From contig NC_053495.1 in NCBI RefSeq assembly GCF_905171775.1, positions 109,717,409 to 109,781,408 of the forward strand: a stretch of DNA of 64,000 nt, in the 5' to 3' direction. Of this stretch, positions 30,900 through 42,283 are shown one piece after another (the first letter of the stretch is position 1; each line of letters starts with the position of its first letter). The notes under the pieces were generated by a model. The model was not told the origin of the DNA and did no database searches. It was given only the letters and a program-made list of their open reading frames with translations. Both the position numbers and the translations under genes were made by a program. The stretch is from Rana temporaria. Its lineage: Eukaryota; Chordata; Amphibia; Anura; Ranidae.

Positions 30900-33265
30900 G
30901 GGAACAAAACAGGAAGCGCCACCTAAGTGCAATATGTTGGTCACAATTTATTGAGTTTAAAAGGAAATGCACTTACAAACATGTATAAAAAACGGGCTCA
31001 TCTGTGTGTTGTAATCGCAGTGCGGTCCGGTCTCAGGTGCATCCAGGCTCACGGGTAGGCAGGAGAGTGTAGAAATTCATCATGTAGTAATCAGGAAGCC
31101 AGCCAGAACCAGCGTGGACAGGGCTGGTGCAAGGATTTTTGACACCCTAGGCGAAGCCTCATTTTCACGCCCCCGCCCCCCCGTGCCATTTGCTCCGCCC
31201 CTCACTGAGATTTTTGCGGTCCCTCTTCACCTATTTCTTCGGCTGTGGTCCACATGCCTGCACCTGTGCCTCAGGACCTGGCCAAAAGACAACTAGAGGA
31301 TGGCACCGGCTCACTTCCTCACGCCAGCTGTGGTCCACAGGCTAGAGCAGTATACAGAGGCCAACTGTGTAACTGCCTGTAGGCTCCTAGTAAAAACAAT
31401 AATAAATGCACATTTTTTGACCTGCAAAAAGATCTGCATTTATTTTTATTTTTTTACAAAACTGGATTTGAACCTTCACACCTCAAATCACTCCAATTCC
31501 TGTATTTTCAGGTCTCAGATCACCACAATTCTTCCACCTTTACACCTCAGATCACCCCATTACTGTATCATCCTGAATGCCTGTTCCCCTCTGCACCCCC
31601 CCACACACACACATCAGTTCCTATATGTACCCCCTGCACATCTGTTCCTTCCCCCACACAATCAGTTCGTCTTTGTAACCCCCCCAACATACACACATCT
31701 GTTCCCCCCCCTCTGCACCCCCCTGCACATCTGCCCCCCCCCACACATACACACCAGTTCCCACACACACTTATGTCTCCCCCCACACACCAGTTCCCAC
31801 TCTGTCCCCCCCACACCAGTTCCCACTCTGTACCCCCCCCCCCACACACACACACACACATCTGTCCCTCACCATTCCCACTCTGTACCCCCATGCACAT
31901 CTGCCCCCCCACACCAGTTCCCACTCTGTACCCCCCACACACACACCCACACATCTGTCCCCCCCCCACACCAGTTCTCACTCTGTACCACACACACACA
32001 CATCTGTCCCCCCCACACCAGTTCCCACTCTGTCCCCCCCACCGTTCCCACTCTGTACCCCCATGCACATCTGCCCCCCCACACCAGTTCCCACTCTGTC
32101 CCCCCAGTTCCCACTCTGTACCCCCCCACACACACATCTGTCCCCCCCACACACCAGTTCCCACGCTGTACCCCCCACACACGTTCCCACTCTGTACCCC
32201 CCCCTACACACACACATCTGCCCCCCCCTCACACACACATATCTGCCCCCCCACACGCACAAACCAGTTCCCCCTCTGTACACAGTGCAATGCACTGTAA
32301 ACGTGACAGCAGAGTACATTTAATTCCTTGTGACTGAGTGAAGGCTGCAGCACTGAGCGTCCTGCCTGTGCTTCCACCATGTACCTGAGCCAGCGGCGGT
32401 GAAGGCTGAAGGAGAACGGCGCTGCTGCCCGTCTGTCTACTCCTCTCACAACAGACCCCCAAGCGACCAGGAGGAGGGGGGGGTCAGACATCGCGGCAAG
32501 CCCAGACTTGCATGCAGGGCTTCCATCTCACCCGCCCTGGCCGGTTCAACTTCCACCATCAATCATCATGCAGCACTTCCAGTCAGCTGCTGTCCTGGCT
32601 CTCTCCCCTCATCTCACTGTCGCTGCTACGGCACTGCAAGCTAGGAAAAGCGTGATGAAGGTAATGTCTCCACAGGCGCAACCTTACCGCCCTCTAGTCT
32701 GGCGGCTGGCACCATAAGGCATGGTTTTTAAAAATGCCGTTCCAGGAGGTATTTCAATGATCCGAATCCCCAGCGAGTGGCTGGGGATCCGTATTTTGCC
32801 GCCCCCCCCCCCTACCCTGGCGCCCTAGGCAGCCGCCTGACTTGCCTATGCCTAGCGCCGGGCCCTGAGCGTGGAACACAGACGATGACGTCACAGGAAG
32901 CAGAACCAGAGAGAGCACCAGGGGAAGGACAGTATGAAGCAAATCTCAGTGGTTTGCTTCGGGTTTTTTTTACATGTTTGTAAGTGCATTTCCTTTTAAA
33001 CTCAATAAATTGTGACTAACATATTGCACTTAGGTGGCGCTTCCTGTTTTGTTCCCCTGTCTTTTCCTTACAAAGCCGTCTTTCTCTAAGGATAGCTGCC
33101 ACCTACCATCCTCCTATCCCTCTCATCTCCTCCTTTAAAGGATTGTTTATTACCACATATTAGAATATGGACTAAAGAACTGTGACTGTTTTTAGATCTA
33201 TCCTCTGTCCATATCTATTTACATTTGTTATGCACTAGTCTTTTGCGCTGACAGTTTATCTTATT
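30900..33265 (+). mobile_element. Retro-insert with terminal inverted arms and 14-bp target duplication
   Basis: The insert splits PLE-C and is flanked by an exact 14-bp repeat ATATTTAGTTCCAG (30886-30899 and 33266-33279). Its ends are inverted copies of about 95 bp (30897-30992 and 32964-33059, sharing AAGCGCCACCTAAGTGC). The right arm is followed by a unique tail of about 206 bp. The body has no gene. The arm, arm, tail design is that of the 4984 and 36689 inserts, suggesting the same PLE-type machinery. Confidence 0.75.
31585..32280 (+). repeat. Minisatellite rich in CCCCCACACACA and CAGTTCCCACTCTGTAC
   Basis: Irregular tandem units of C-runs, CA-runs and CAGTTCCCACTCTGTAC fill the body of the 30900-33265 insert. 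The long frames read across it on both strands (100-345 codons) are repeat artefacts without domain similarity. Confidence 0.9.
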
Positions 33266-33533
33266 ATATTTAGTTCCAGATGCCCCCATAATGCCTGTGT
33301 TTTACCAAGTCCCAAAAATACATAAGAATGCAACCAAACCTCCAGACAGGCCAATATTGAGTGCTATAAATTCACTATTCTCCCAATTGGAAGAGTATAT
33401 AGATGTTTACCTCCAGTCCTTAGTGGCGAAAAGTCCATCTTATTGAACGATAGCAAAGATGTTATCAACCATTTGCAACATGTTGAAATAAATGAGAACA
33501 GCATTTTGGTCACAATAGACATTGGGCCAGATT

Positions 33534-34237
33534 CACATAGTCTCGCGCAAAACTGCGGCGGCGTAACGTATAACATTGACGTTACGCCGCCGCAAGTTTT
33601 ACGGGCAAGTGCTTGATTCACAAAGCACTTGCCTGTAAAGTTGCGGCGGCATAGCGTAAATCCCCCGGTGCAAGCCAGCCTAATTCAAATGATCCGGGTA
33701 GGGGGCGTGGATCATTTAAATTAGGCGCGTTCCCGCGCCGAACCTACTGCGCATGCACTCCCCTAAAATTTCCCAACGTGCATTGCGCTAAATGACGTCG
33801 CAAGGACGTCATTGGTTTCGACGTGAACGTAAATGGCGTCCAGCCCCATTCACAGACGACTTACGCAAAATTTTCAAATTGCGACGTGGGAACGACGGCC
33901 ATACTTAACATTGGATACGCCACCTAGGGGGCATGTTTATCTTTACGCCGTGTATCTCTTACAGAAACAGCGTAAATTTACTGCGACGGGCAAGCGTAAG
34001 TTCGTGAATTGGCGTAACGACTCATTTGCATATTTTACGTTGACCGCAATGGAAGCGCCACCTAGCAGCCAGCGTAAATATTGCACCCCAAGATACGACG
34101 GCGCAGGCCGTCGTATCTTAGGCATGTTTAAGTGTATCTCAGTTTGAGAATACATTTAAGCATACGACGGGCTTAGATTCTGAGTTACGTCGGCGTATCT
34201 ACTGATAAGCCGGCGTAACTCTTTGTGAATCTGGGCC
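33534..34237. mobile_element. Harbinger-type MITE inside PLE-C
   Basis: Inverted ends GGGCCAGATTCAC and GTGAATCTGGGCC enclose about 704 bp of CpG-rich TACGCC-type sequence. PLE-C coding sequence stops at ...TIDI before it and resumes as ESLYT after it, so the insertion is precise. The 3-bp duplication is no longer recognisable. Confidence 0.8.
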
Positions 34238-34917
34238 GCTGAGTCTTTGTATACCAACAGTCGCCAACAAGACGCCATGAATGCAGTCAAATGGGCCCTG
34301 AATAAGTTTACCCATCTGAAATGCAGACCAAAAATATTTATTTTAAACAGCCTGAGACTCGCTATGACCAATAACATATTTTGGTATGAGGGACAATACT
34401 ATAACCAAATTAAAGACCACAACTAGTAAAAAATATACCTGACCCCCCCAAGGAAATAGCTACCACTATGTTCAATTTAGAAGGGTTTTATAGATGTGGA
34501 AGATGCAGACACTGCAAAAGCACAGGGAGGGCCCCCAGGAGAAGGACATCTTTCACAAAACCATTTATAACATGTGGCATCAGACACGTAACTTACGTCT
34601 TGGAATGTACCTGTGGCTATCAGTATGTGGGCAGGACCTCCAGGACGTTAACAAAATGAGTTAGTGAACACATATTAAACATTTGTAGTGGATTTCCAAA
34701 GCATAGCGTGTCCAACCATTTCAGGATGGCACATAATAAAGATCCAGGTGGTTTATCCATTTATGCAATTGATACCATTAGTAGACACTGGAGGGGTGCC
34801 AGTATGATCCAAAGGATATCTCAGAACGAAACAAAATAGATTTTTGAACTACAAACTCTGACACCACTGGGGTTTAATGTAGAATTAGATCTTAATTGTT
34901 TAATCACAGATTATTAA

Positions 34918-35261
34918 TGCTAAAATACATTTTTATTAAAACAAATGTATTAATTGTTTTTTTATTAATGATTGTTTTAAAATATTCCTTAATAACATTC
35001 CAATACATTCAGAATATTATTATTCGAATGTCAAGTTTCCATAAGACATATATTAATAGATTCAAAAATGTCTACTCCTAATGAGAATTATATCTTGATA
35101 CTAATCATATTAATGTTATTTCCTTATTAACCATTAATCAACTGTGAGTATAGAACTGGGTATATGGGATGGTAAGATATTTTTTATTTTAATTTTTTTA
35201 TGGTTGAACTGGATGGACTTGTGTCTTTTTTCAACCTGACTAACTATGTAACTATGTAACC
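34918..35261. other. PLE-C 3' flank and repeat tail
   Basis: A/T-rich sequence follows the PLE-C stop. At 35203-35261 there is a piece with GTCTTTTTTCAACCTGAC and repeated ACTATGTA units, a dispersed repeat end. No gene. Confidence 0.5.
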
Positions 35262-36375
35262 ACTTGCTTACTGGGCACTTAAACACCCCTCCTGTCCAGA
35301 CCAATTTTCAGTGTTCAATGCTCTCACACTTTGAATGACAATTAACCACTTGCCGACCGCCGCATGCCTATTTACGTCGACAAAATTGCACGGGCAGGCA
35401 GATTGGCATACAGGTATGTCCATTTGAATCTGCCACCCAGCGGGTGGCAGATTCTCCATGATCGGGAACAGTCATCAGTGACATGTCACATGTAGCCACG
35501 CCCCCTTACAGTAATAATCACTTCCTAGGGAACACTTAACCCCTGCAGCGCCACCTAGTGGTTAACCCCTTCACTGCCAGTGTAATTTTTACAGTTATCA
35601 GTGCATTTTTATAGCATGAATCGCTGTAAAAATTACAATGGTCCCAAAATGGTGTCAAAAGTGCCCGATGTGTCGCAGTCAAGATAAAAAAAAAAAACGC
35701 TGATCGCCGCCATAACTAGTAAAAAAAATATTAATAAAAATGCCATAAATCAGTCCCCTATTTTGTAGAAGCTATAACTTTTGCGCAAACCAATCAATAA
35801 ACGCTTATTTTTTTTTTTTTTTACCAAAAATATGTAGAAGAATACGTATCGGCCTAAACTGTGGACATAAAAAATATTTTTGGGGGATATTTATTATAGC
35901 AAAAATTAAAAAATATATATTTTTTTTAAATGGTCGCTCTTTTTTTTGTTTATAGCGCAAAAAATAAAAACCGCAGAGGTGATCAAATACCACCGAAAGA
36001 AAGCTCTATTTATGGGAAAAAAAGGACGTCAATTTTGTTTTGGAGCCACGTTGCACGGCCGTGCAATTGTCAGTTAAAGCGACGCAGTGCCGAATCGCAA
36101 AAAGTGGCCCGGTCTTTAGCCACCAAAATGGTCCGGGGCTTAAGCGCTTAATGCAACACTGTACACAATTTTTTTTTCTTCATACAAATAGAGATTTCTT
36201 TTGGTGCCATTTGATCACCTCTGTTTTTTTAATTTTTTGCTCTATAAATGAAATTGTTTTTTTCTTAATTTCTGTAATAACATTTTGCAAATTAGTAATT
36301 TTTCTTCATAAATTTTGTCCACAAATTATACTGCAACATATCTTTGGTAAAAATAACCCAAAATAAGTGGAAATT
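35262..36375. mobile_element. Nested non-autonomous DNA repeats
   Basis: An outer copy begins near 35262 (ACCACTTGCTTACTGGGC) and is interrupted by an inner copy near 35345-36145, which begins after TTAA with CCACTTGCCGACC and ends at CTTAAGCGCTTAA. The outer one resumes afterwards (TTTGATCACCTCTG). No transposase ORF. Confidence 0.5.
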
Positions 36376-36402
36376 ATTTGGTCTGTGTGAAAGTTTTAGA
36401 GC

Positions 36403-36674
36403 AGTGGTGCCCAACCTGTGGCCGGGGGGGCTACATGTGGCCCACGGAGCTCTCTGATGTGGCTTGCGACCTCCTGCTCTTGGATGGTGGGTTGGCAAGC
36501 CTAGATTACACAAATTACCGACCCGCCATCCCAGAGCATCAGTGTTGTTAATGAAGCTGGCGTTAGAGGAAACACACGGTTGTAAAACCAAGCCACATAA
36601 ACCTGTATAGTATCGGCTCCTGTCACAGGCAGAGTGATACCAAATGTGCTCTGCCTGGGGCAGTAACAGTTGGT
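36403..36674 (+). mobile_element. Possible hAT element left end
   Basis: The block begins CAGTGGTGCCCAACCTGTGG, typical of a hAT terminus. No right end was found within reach; the PLE palindrome inserted at 36689 may have separated it. No coding content is seen. Confidence 0.4.
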
Positions 36675-37244
36675 AATAACTGAATGTTTGCAAGTGACAG
36701 TAAACAAAAGAAAAGTATGAATGACAATAGTCAAAACAGTTCGGTGTGTACTGTAGCAGCGCTACAAACAGAGTATGCACTCTGAAACAAGTTCTATGGT
36801 GACATAGGTATCCCAAATAATGGTGCGGGTGGACAGCGGCAATAAACTGTGTTTTCATCAATCTGTGCTTCTTATCACCAGGAATATTTGTGTTTCACCA
36901 CGTGGGGGGATATCAACCCCTTATGGGGATGCACTCACCAGACCAAAGGTATAAATCAGCATTGGATACATCAGCCTCTGCCACCAGCCTTGCACTCTCC
37001 ACAACTCTTGCTTAAGTGTGTCTTGCTCGTATACATATAAAGGAATGAACTTTTGATAGTGTATTATCGTTTAAAAGTTTATTTAGCAAAACCCACAGGT
37101 CCCCTTACAATATATGCGTACCATAGTGCAATAAAACATAAGCATGAAATGTACTGTGCCTGATTGTAAACAGTAACTGGCGCTCCAGCGCGTTCCTCTG
37201 TTCCTGATCCACCAGGCTGACAGTCTGTCGGTCGTTTGATGTTG

Positions 37245-37295
37245 GCCACACCCTGACGCGTTTCGTCATTGGCTGACTTCGTCTGAGGGTGTGGC
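37245..37295 (-). ncRNA. Hammerhead-like motif, left palindrome arm
   Basis: This is the mirror copy of the motif at 42233-42283, on the minus strand. It has the same 10-bp helix I and the same single core change, described there. Confidence 0.5.
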
Positions 37296-38305
37296 TGCAA
37301 CATTCGGCGACCTGTTAAATAATGGAGCGACTCTCTAGGTACCGCCCCCCTAATGCCGTGATGGCGTCTGTCCCGCGCATGCGTGTTAAGCATCGCGAGG
37401 TCCGCGTCAGGCACAGGGCGGAAGTGGGGCGTGTATTCACACTCCTTGTCCAATCCGGACCGGGAACGTGTGATGCAGCTTAGTGACGCTGGTCTCGGAC
37501 GCATTGACGTCCGTGAGGCCAGTGCCAACAGCAGGGCGGAAGTGAGCTCCGAGGCTCATTATCCCGCGCAGCCGCACATTGTGGAATGAAGCCTCTGCCC
37601 ACAATGGGTCCGGACTTAACACCACAATGTTGTGACAAGTAGGATGCGCGCGCATCTCGATGACGAGAACTGCAGGCGCGCTCATCCTTATCACTTCAGC
37701 CAGTCAGTTTATGGTGTCAGAATCTCTCATTGCAAAATCACACACGGATGTTTGTTTTTAAAGAGTGTTCCCCCAAGCGAGAGATCCATACATAAATGTA
37801 TGCACCTAATAGCTGTGCCATTGGAAACCAGAAAATAAATCATCAATATATATATATAAAACCACATCAATATATATAAAAAAAAAAACAAAGGCATCAG
37901 TAATAAAACAGACCATACTCAAACATAAATAGATTAATATATAAAGCCTACGTAAGACATAAGCACAATATAAAATCTAAAAAGAAATCTTAAAAGGAAG
38001 TCTATATTAATATATGTATAAAACCATATAGATATAAACTCTATATTAAAATGTATGTTTAAAAGGGGGCCCCTTAAATATAAATCAATATAATACATTA
38101 ATACATAAAAAAATAATAATAAATGTTAAAATACATAACAACCACACTGTGACTAGGAAATCCTTAGTCTAAAAGATGCATAGCTCATATTAATGTGTGC
38201 ATGTTATGTAAACTCCAAAGAGACATGAGTGACTGGTCAAGGAGCTAAATGTGCTCAGTATCATAATATAGGTTCCAGGAGAACCGGATCTATTGTGGAA
38301 ATAGC

Positions 38306-39460
38306 TTATGTGTCACTTATGAAGCAATTAATGTCTAGTTCAATGTTCATGCCTTTAGGCGCAAGCGATTCGGTCAAATAAATCCATTTCGTTTCGCATT
38401 TCGATAGTTCACGAACTCTATGGCTTCCTCTCCAATTTTGCATTACATGTTGGACTCCCCAGAATTGTAGTCCGGTTGGATCTTGATTGTGCTTCAATTT
38501 GAAATGGAGGGACACATTGTGGTCTTTATATCCTATCTTTATGTTATTAATGTGTTCCATCACCCGTATTCTCATTTTTCTCTTAGTCCTCCCTATATAG
38601 AGTAGGCCACAAGGGCATTTCAATGCGTATACAACATGATCAGTGTTGCACGTGATAAACTGCTCTATATCAAATTCCGTATTCTTGGTTGGACAGCCAA
38701 ATTTCTCCAGTCCTCTCATCGTTCGTGTTACTTCTCTGCATGGTTTACATTTTCTACATGCAAAGAATCCATTTTGATTCCAAAAGGTTTCTGGTTTGGC
38801 TGGCGGGTCAAGTACCTTTTTTACCACTCGATCACCATGGTTAGGGGCTTTTTTATAAATAAACTGAGGTTTGGGAGGTAGAAGTGGTCCCAGTTTCTTG
38901 TCAAGCAATAATATATGCCAATGTTGATTGAAGATTTCTTCAACTTCTTTGTACTGGGAGTGGAATTGAGACAAAAAACCCCACTCCTTTGTGTTTGTCA
39001 TTGGTTCGTTGCTAGACTGTTTAGTTAGTAAACATGTTTCTCTTGGGATAGTGCGTATTTCTTCTACCAATTTGTGCATAGTGTCAGGGTGATAACCTCT
39101 GGCTTCAAACCTTTCAGTTAGAATTTTTGACTGTGTAATAAAGTTTTCTTCTTCCGTACAGTTCCTTTTCACCCTCATGATTTGGCCTTTGGGTATATTT
39201 TTAATCCATAGGGGATGGTGGCCACTAGTGGTAGGGAGATAACTGTTTCTATCAGTTGGTTTAAAAAATACCTTAGTGGCCAGCTTAGTCCCTTGTCGAT
39301 ATATAGTTACATCTAAAAAATTGATTTCAGTAGCGTTGGATTCAGAGGTAAGCTTAATATTGTTACTGTTGTTATTTAAAACATTTAAAAAGTTTAAAAG
39401 TGAGTCAGTAGTGCCTGCCCAAATAAAAAACAAATCATCTATGTATCGTTTATAAAACAA
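38306..39460 (-). pseudogene. PLE reverse transcriptase C-terminus plus GIY-YIG nuclease, left arm
   Basis: The 384-codon frame is identical in translation to the right-arm copy (40068-41222) and is described there. Upstream on this strand the coding sequence flips into the inverted core segment (39484-39753 in plus orientation), so no complete protein can be made. Confidence 0.88.
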
Positions 39461-39483
39461 TAATTCACTCCGTCTGTCTTCAA

Positions 39484-39753
39484 GAAATCACTCTAGAGGA
39501 GAATGCACCCATTTTACTGGTTACTGCGGATGTATCGTCTCTTTATTCCATCATACAACATGATGATGCATTACTTGCCCTCAATTGGGCATTAAGCCAA
39601 AGAGACGATCTACCGCATAATCAAAAAGTTTTTATTGGAAACGCTTTAGATTTTTGTCTCTCACATAATTTTTTCTGGTATGACAGCCGTTTTTATTCAC
39701 AAAAAAGAGGAGTAGCTATGGGCGCTAAGTTCGCACCAAGCATTGCGAACCTT
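39484..39753 (+). pseudogene. Inverted PLE reverse transcriptase core segment, left arm
   Basis: The plus strand reads LLVTADVSSLYS (motif A, catalytic Asp), HNFFWYDSRFYSQK and RGVAMGAKFAPSIANL (motif B). This is the part that should directly precede the YIDD-containing frame, but it faces the opposite way to the rest of its arm, like a 5' inversion in L1 insertions. Confidence 0.85.
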
Positions 39754-39774
39754 GTCCTCCCACTCAGCCATGAA

Positions 39775-40044
39775 AAGGTTCGCAATGCTTGGTGCGAACT
39801 TAGCGCCCATAGCTACTCCTCTTTTTTGTGAATAAAAACGGCTGTCATACCAGAAAAAATTATGTGAGAGACAAAAATCTAAAGCGTTTCCAATAAAAAC
39901 TTTTTGATTATGCGGTAGATCGTCTCTTTGGCTTAATGCCCAATTGAGGGCAAGTAATGCATCATCATGTTGTATGATGGAATAAAGAGACGATACATCC
40001 GCAGTAACCAGTAAAATGGGTGCATTCTCCTCTAGAGTGATTTC
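39775..40044 (-). pseudogene. Inverted PLE reverse transcriptase core segment, right arm
   Basis: Mirror copy of 39484-39753. On the minus strand it reads VTADVSSLYS and GAKFAPSIANL. Through the 21-bp spacer it continues for seven more codons (FMAEWED) that the left copy lacks. Confidence 0.85.
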
Positions 40045-40067
40045 TTGAAGACAGACGGAGTGAATTA

Positions 40068-41222
40068 TTGTTTTATAAACGATACATAGATGATTTGTTT
40101 TTTATTTGGGCAGGCACTACTGACTCACTTTTAAACTTTTTAAATGTTTTAAATAACAACAGTAACAATATTAAGCTTACCTCTGAATCCAACGCTACTG
40201 AAATCAATTTTTTAGATGTAACTATATATCGACAAGGGACTAAGCTGGCCACTAAGGTATTTTTTAAACCAACTGATAGAAACAGTTATCTCCCTACCAC
40301 TAGTGGCCACCATCCCCTATGGATTAAAAATATACCCAAAGGCCAAATCATGAGGGTGAAAAGGAACTGTACGGAAGAAGAAAACTTTATTACACAGTCA
40401 AAAATTCTAACTGAAAGGTTTGAAGCCAGAGGTTATCACCCTGACACTATGCACAAATTGGTAGAAGAAATACGCACTATCCCAAGAGAAACATGTTTAC
40501 TAACTAAACAGTCTAGCAACGAACCAATGACAAACACAAAGGAGTGGGGTTTTTTGTCTCAATTCCACTCCCAGTACAAAGAAGTTGAAGAAATCTTCAA
40601 TCAACATTGGCATATATTATTGCTTGACAAGAAACTGGGACCACTTCTACCTCCCAAACCTCAGTTTATTTATAAAAAAGCCCCTAACCATGGTGATCGA
40701 GTGGTAAAAAAGGTACTTGACCCGCCAGCCAAACCAGAAACCTTTTGGAATCAAAATGGATTCTTTGCATGTAGAAAATGTAAACCATGCAGAGAAGTAA
40801 CACGAACGATGAGAGGACTGGAGAAATTTGGCTGTCCAACCAAGAATACGGAATTTGATATAGAGCAGTTTATCACGTGCAACACTGATCATGTTGTATA
40901 CGCATTGAAATGCCCTTGTGGCCTACTCTATATAGGGAGGACTAAGAGAAAAATGAGAATACGGGTGATGGAACACATTAATAACATAAAGATAGGATAT
41001 AAAGACCACAATGTGTCCCTCCATTTCAAATTGAAGCACAATCAAGATCCAACCGGACTACAATTCTGGGGAGTCCAACATGTAATGCAAAATTGGAGAG
41101 GAAGCCATAGAGTTCGTGAACTATCGAAATGCGAAACGAAATGGATTTATTTGACCGAATCGCTTGCGCCTAAAGGCATGAACATTGAACTAGACATTAA
41201 TTGCTTCATAAGTGACACATAA
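40068..41222 (+). pseudogene. PLE reverse transcriptase C-terminus plus GIY-YIG nuclease, right arm
   Basis: The 384-codon frame opens at FYKRYIDDLFFIW, the YIDD active-site motif C. It continues through the thumb region (GQIMRVKRNCTEEENFITQ), a cysteine-rich zinc finger (FACRKCKPCREV) and a GIY-YIG endonuclease (VYALKCPCGLLYIGRTKRK, then RVMEHINNI). It ends LDINCFISDT. It has no stop, but motifs A and B are in the inverted segment, so the protein is headless. The start shown is only the first Met; DRRSELLFYKR precedes it in the same frame. The nuclease would nick target DNA and the polymerase prime from the nick. It lies 1.0 kb before the arm's hammerhead-like motif. Confidence 0.88.
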
Positions 41223-42232
41223 GCTATTTCCACAATAGATCCGGTTCTCCTGGAACCTATATTATGATACTGAGCACATTTAGCTCCTTGACCAGTCACT
41301 CATGTCTCTTTGGAGTTTACATAACATGCACACATTAATATGAGCTATGCATCTTTTAGACTAAGGATTTCCTAGTCACAGTGTGGTTGTTATGTATTTT
41401 AACATTTATTATTATTTTTTTATGTATTAATGTATTATATTGATTTATATTTAAGGGGCCCCCTTTTAAACATACATTTTAATATAGAGTTTATATCTAT
41501 ATGGTTTTATACATATATTAATATAGACTTCCTTTTAAGATTTCTTTTTAGATTTTATATTGTGCTTATGTCTTACGTAGGCTTTATATATTAATCTATT
41601 TATGTTTGAGTATGGTCTGTTTTATTACTGATGCCTTTGGTTTTTTTTTTATATATATTGATGTGGTTTTATATATATATATTGATGATTTATTTTCTGG
41701 TTTCCAATGGCACAGCTATTAGGTGCATACATTTATGTATGGATCTCTCGCTTGGGGGAACACTCTTTAAAAACAAACATCCGTGTGTGATTTTGCAATG
41801 AGAGATTCTGACACCATAAACTGACTGGCTGAAGTGATAAGGATGAGCGCGCCTGCAGTTCTCGTCATCGAGATGCGCGCGCATCCTACTTGTCACAACA
41901 TTGTGGTGTTAAGTCCGGACCCATTGTGGGCAGAGGCTTCATTCCACAATGTGCGGCTGCGCGGGATAATGAGCCTCGGAGCTCACTTCCGCCCTGCTGT
42001 TGGCACTGGCCTCACGGACGTCAATGCGTCCGAGACCAGCGTCACTAAGCTGCATCACACGTTCCCGGTCCGGATTGGACAAGGAGTGTGAATACACGCC
42101 CCACTTCCGCCCTGTGCCTGACGCGGACCTCGCGATGCTTAACACGCATGCGCGGGACAGACGCCATCACGGCATTAGGGGGGCGGTACCTAGAGAGTCG
42201 CTCCATTATTTAACAGGTCGCCGAATGTTGCA

Positions 42233-42283
42233 GCCACACCCTCAGACGAAGTCAGCCAATGACGAAACGCGTCAGGGTGTGGC
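42233..42283 (+). ncRNA. Hammerhead-like motif, right palindrome arm
   Basis: Helix I is a perfect 10-bp pair (GCCACACCCT with AGGGTGTGGC). Between the strands lie CAGACGA (the CUGANGA core with U4 changed to A), an extra A, helix II (GTC/GAC with a 7-nt loop), GAA, and ACGCGT forming a minimal helix III, then C as cleavage-site nucleotide at 42273. This is type I hammerhead layout, known from PLE terminal repeats. The U4-to-A change would probably abolish cleavage. Confidence 0.55.

Larger units (their letters stand above)
29500..34917 (+). pseudogene. Penelope-like element (PLE-C), degenerate, split by three insertions
   Basis: Plus-strand pieces follow PLE order. At 29800-30345 there is LDQGLKFAPTKNRDKFK and then VIRPADKKGG. 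At 33280-33530 there is FYQVPKIHKNATKPPDRPI, then ILVTIDI. At 34240-34400 the catalytic-core frame resumes as ESLYT, followed by NNIFWYEGQYY. At 34470-34917 lie the zinc-finger and GIY-YIG nuclease remains (CGRCRHC, YVLECTCGYQYVGRTSR). Internal sequence between the core and the zinc finger is deleted and several stops occur. Intervening insertions are 30351-30866, 30900-33265 and 33534-34237. It represents a different PLE lineage from the intact copy at 44.5 kb. Confidence 0.85.

Noticed and set aside
31300..32337. A 345-codon plus-strand frame and several 100-200-codon minus-strand frames
   Set aside because: They read through a CA/C-rich minisatellite. The products are Pro/His/Thr or Gly/Val/Cys repeats without domain similarity.
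38306..41222. Two separate head-to-head genes of 384 aa
   Set aside because: They are mirror copies of one headless PLE fragment. Motifs A and B are inverted relative to them, so they are not independent genes.
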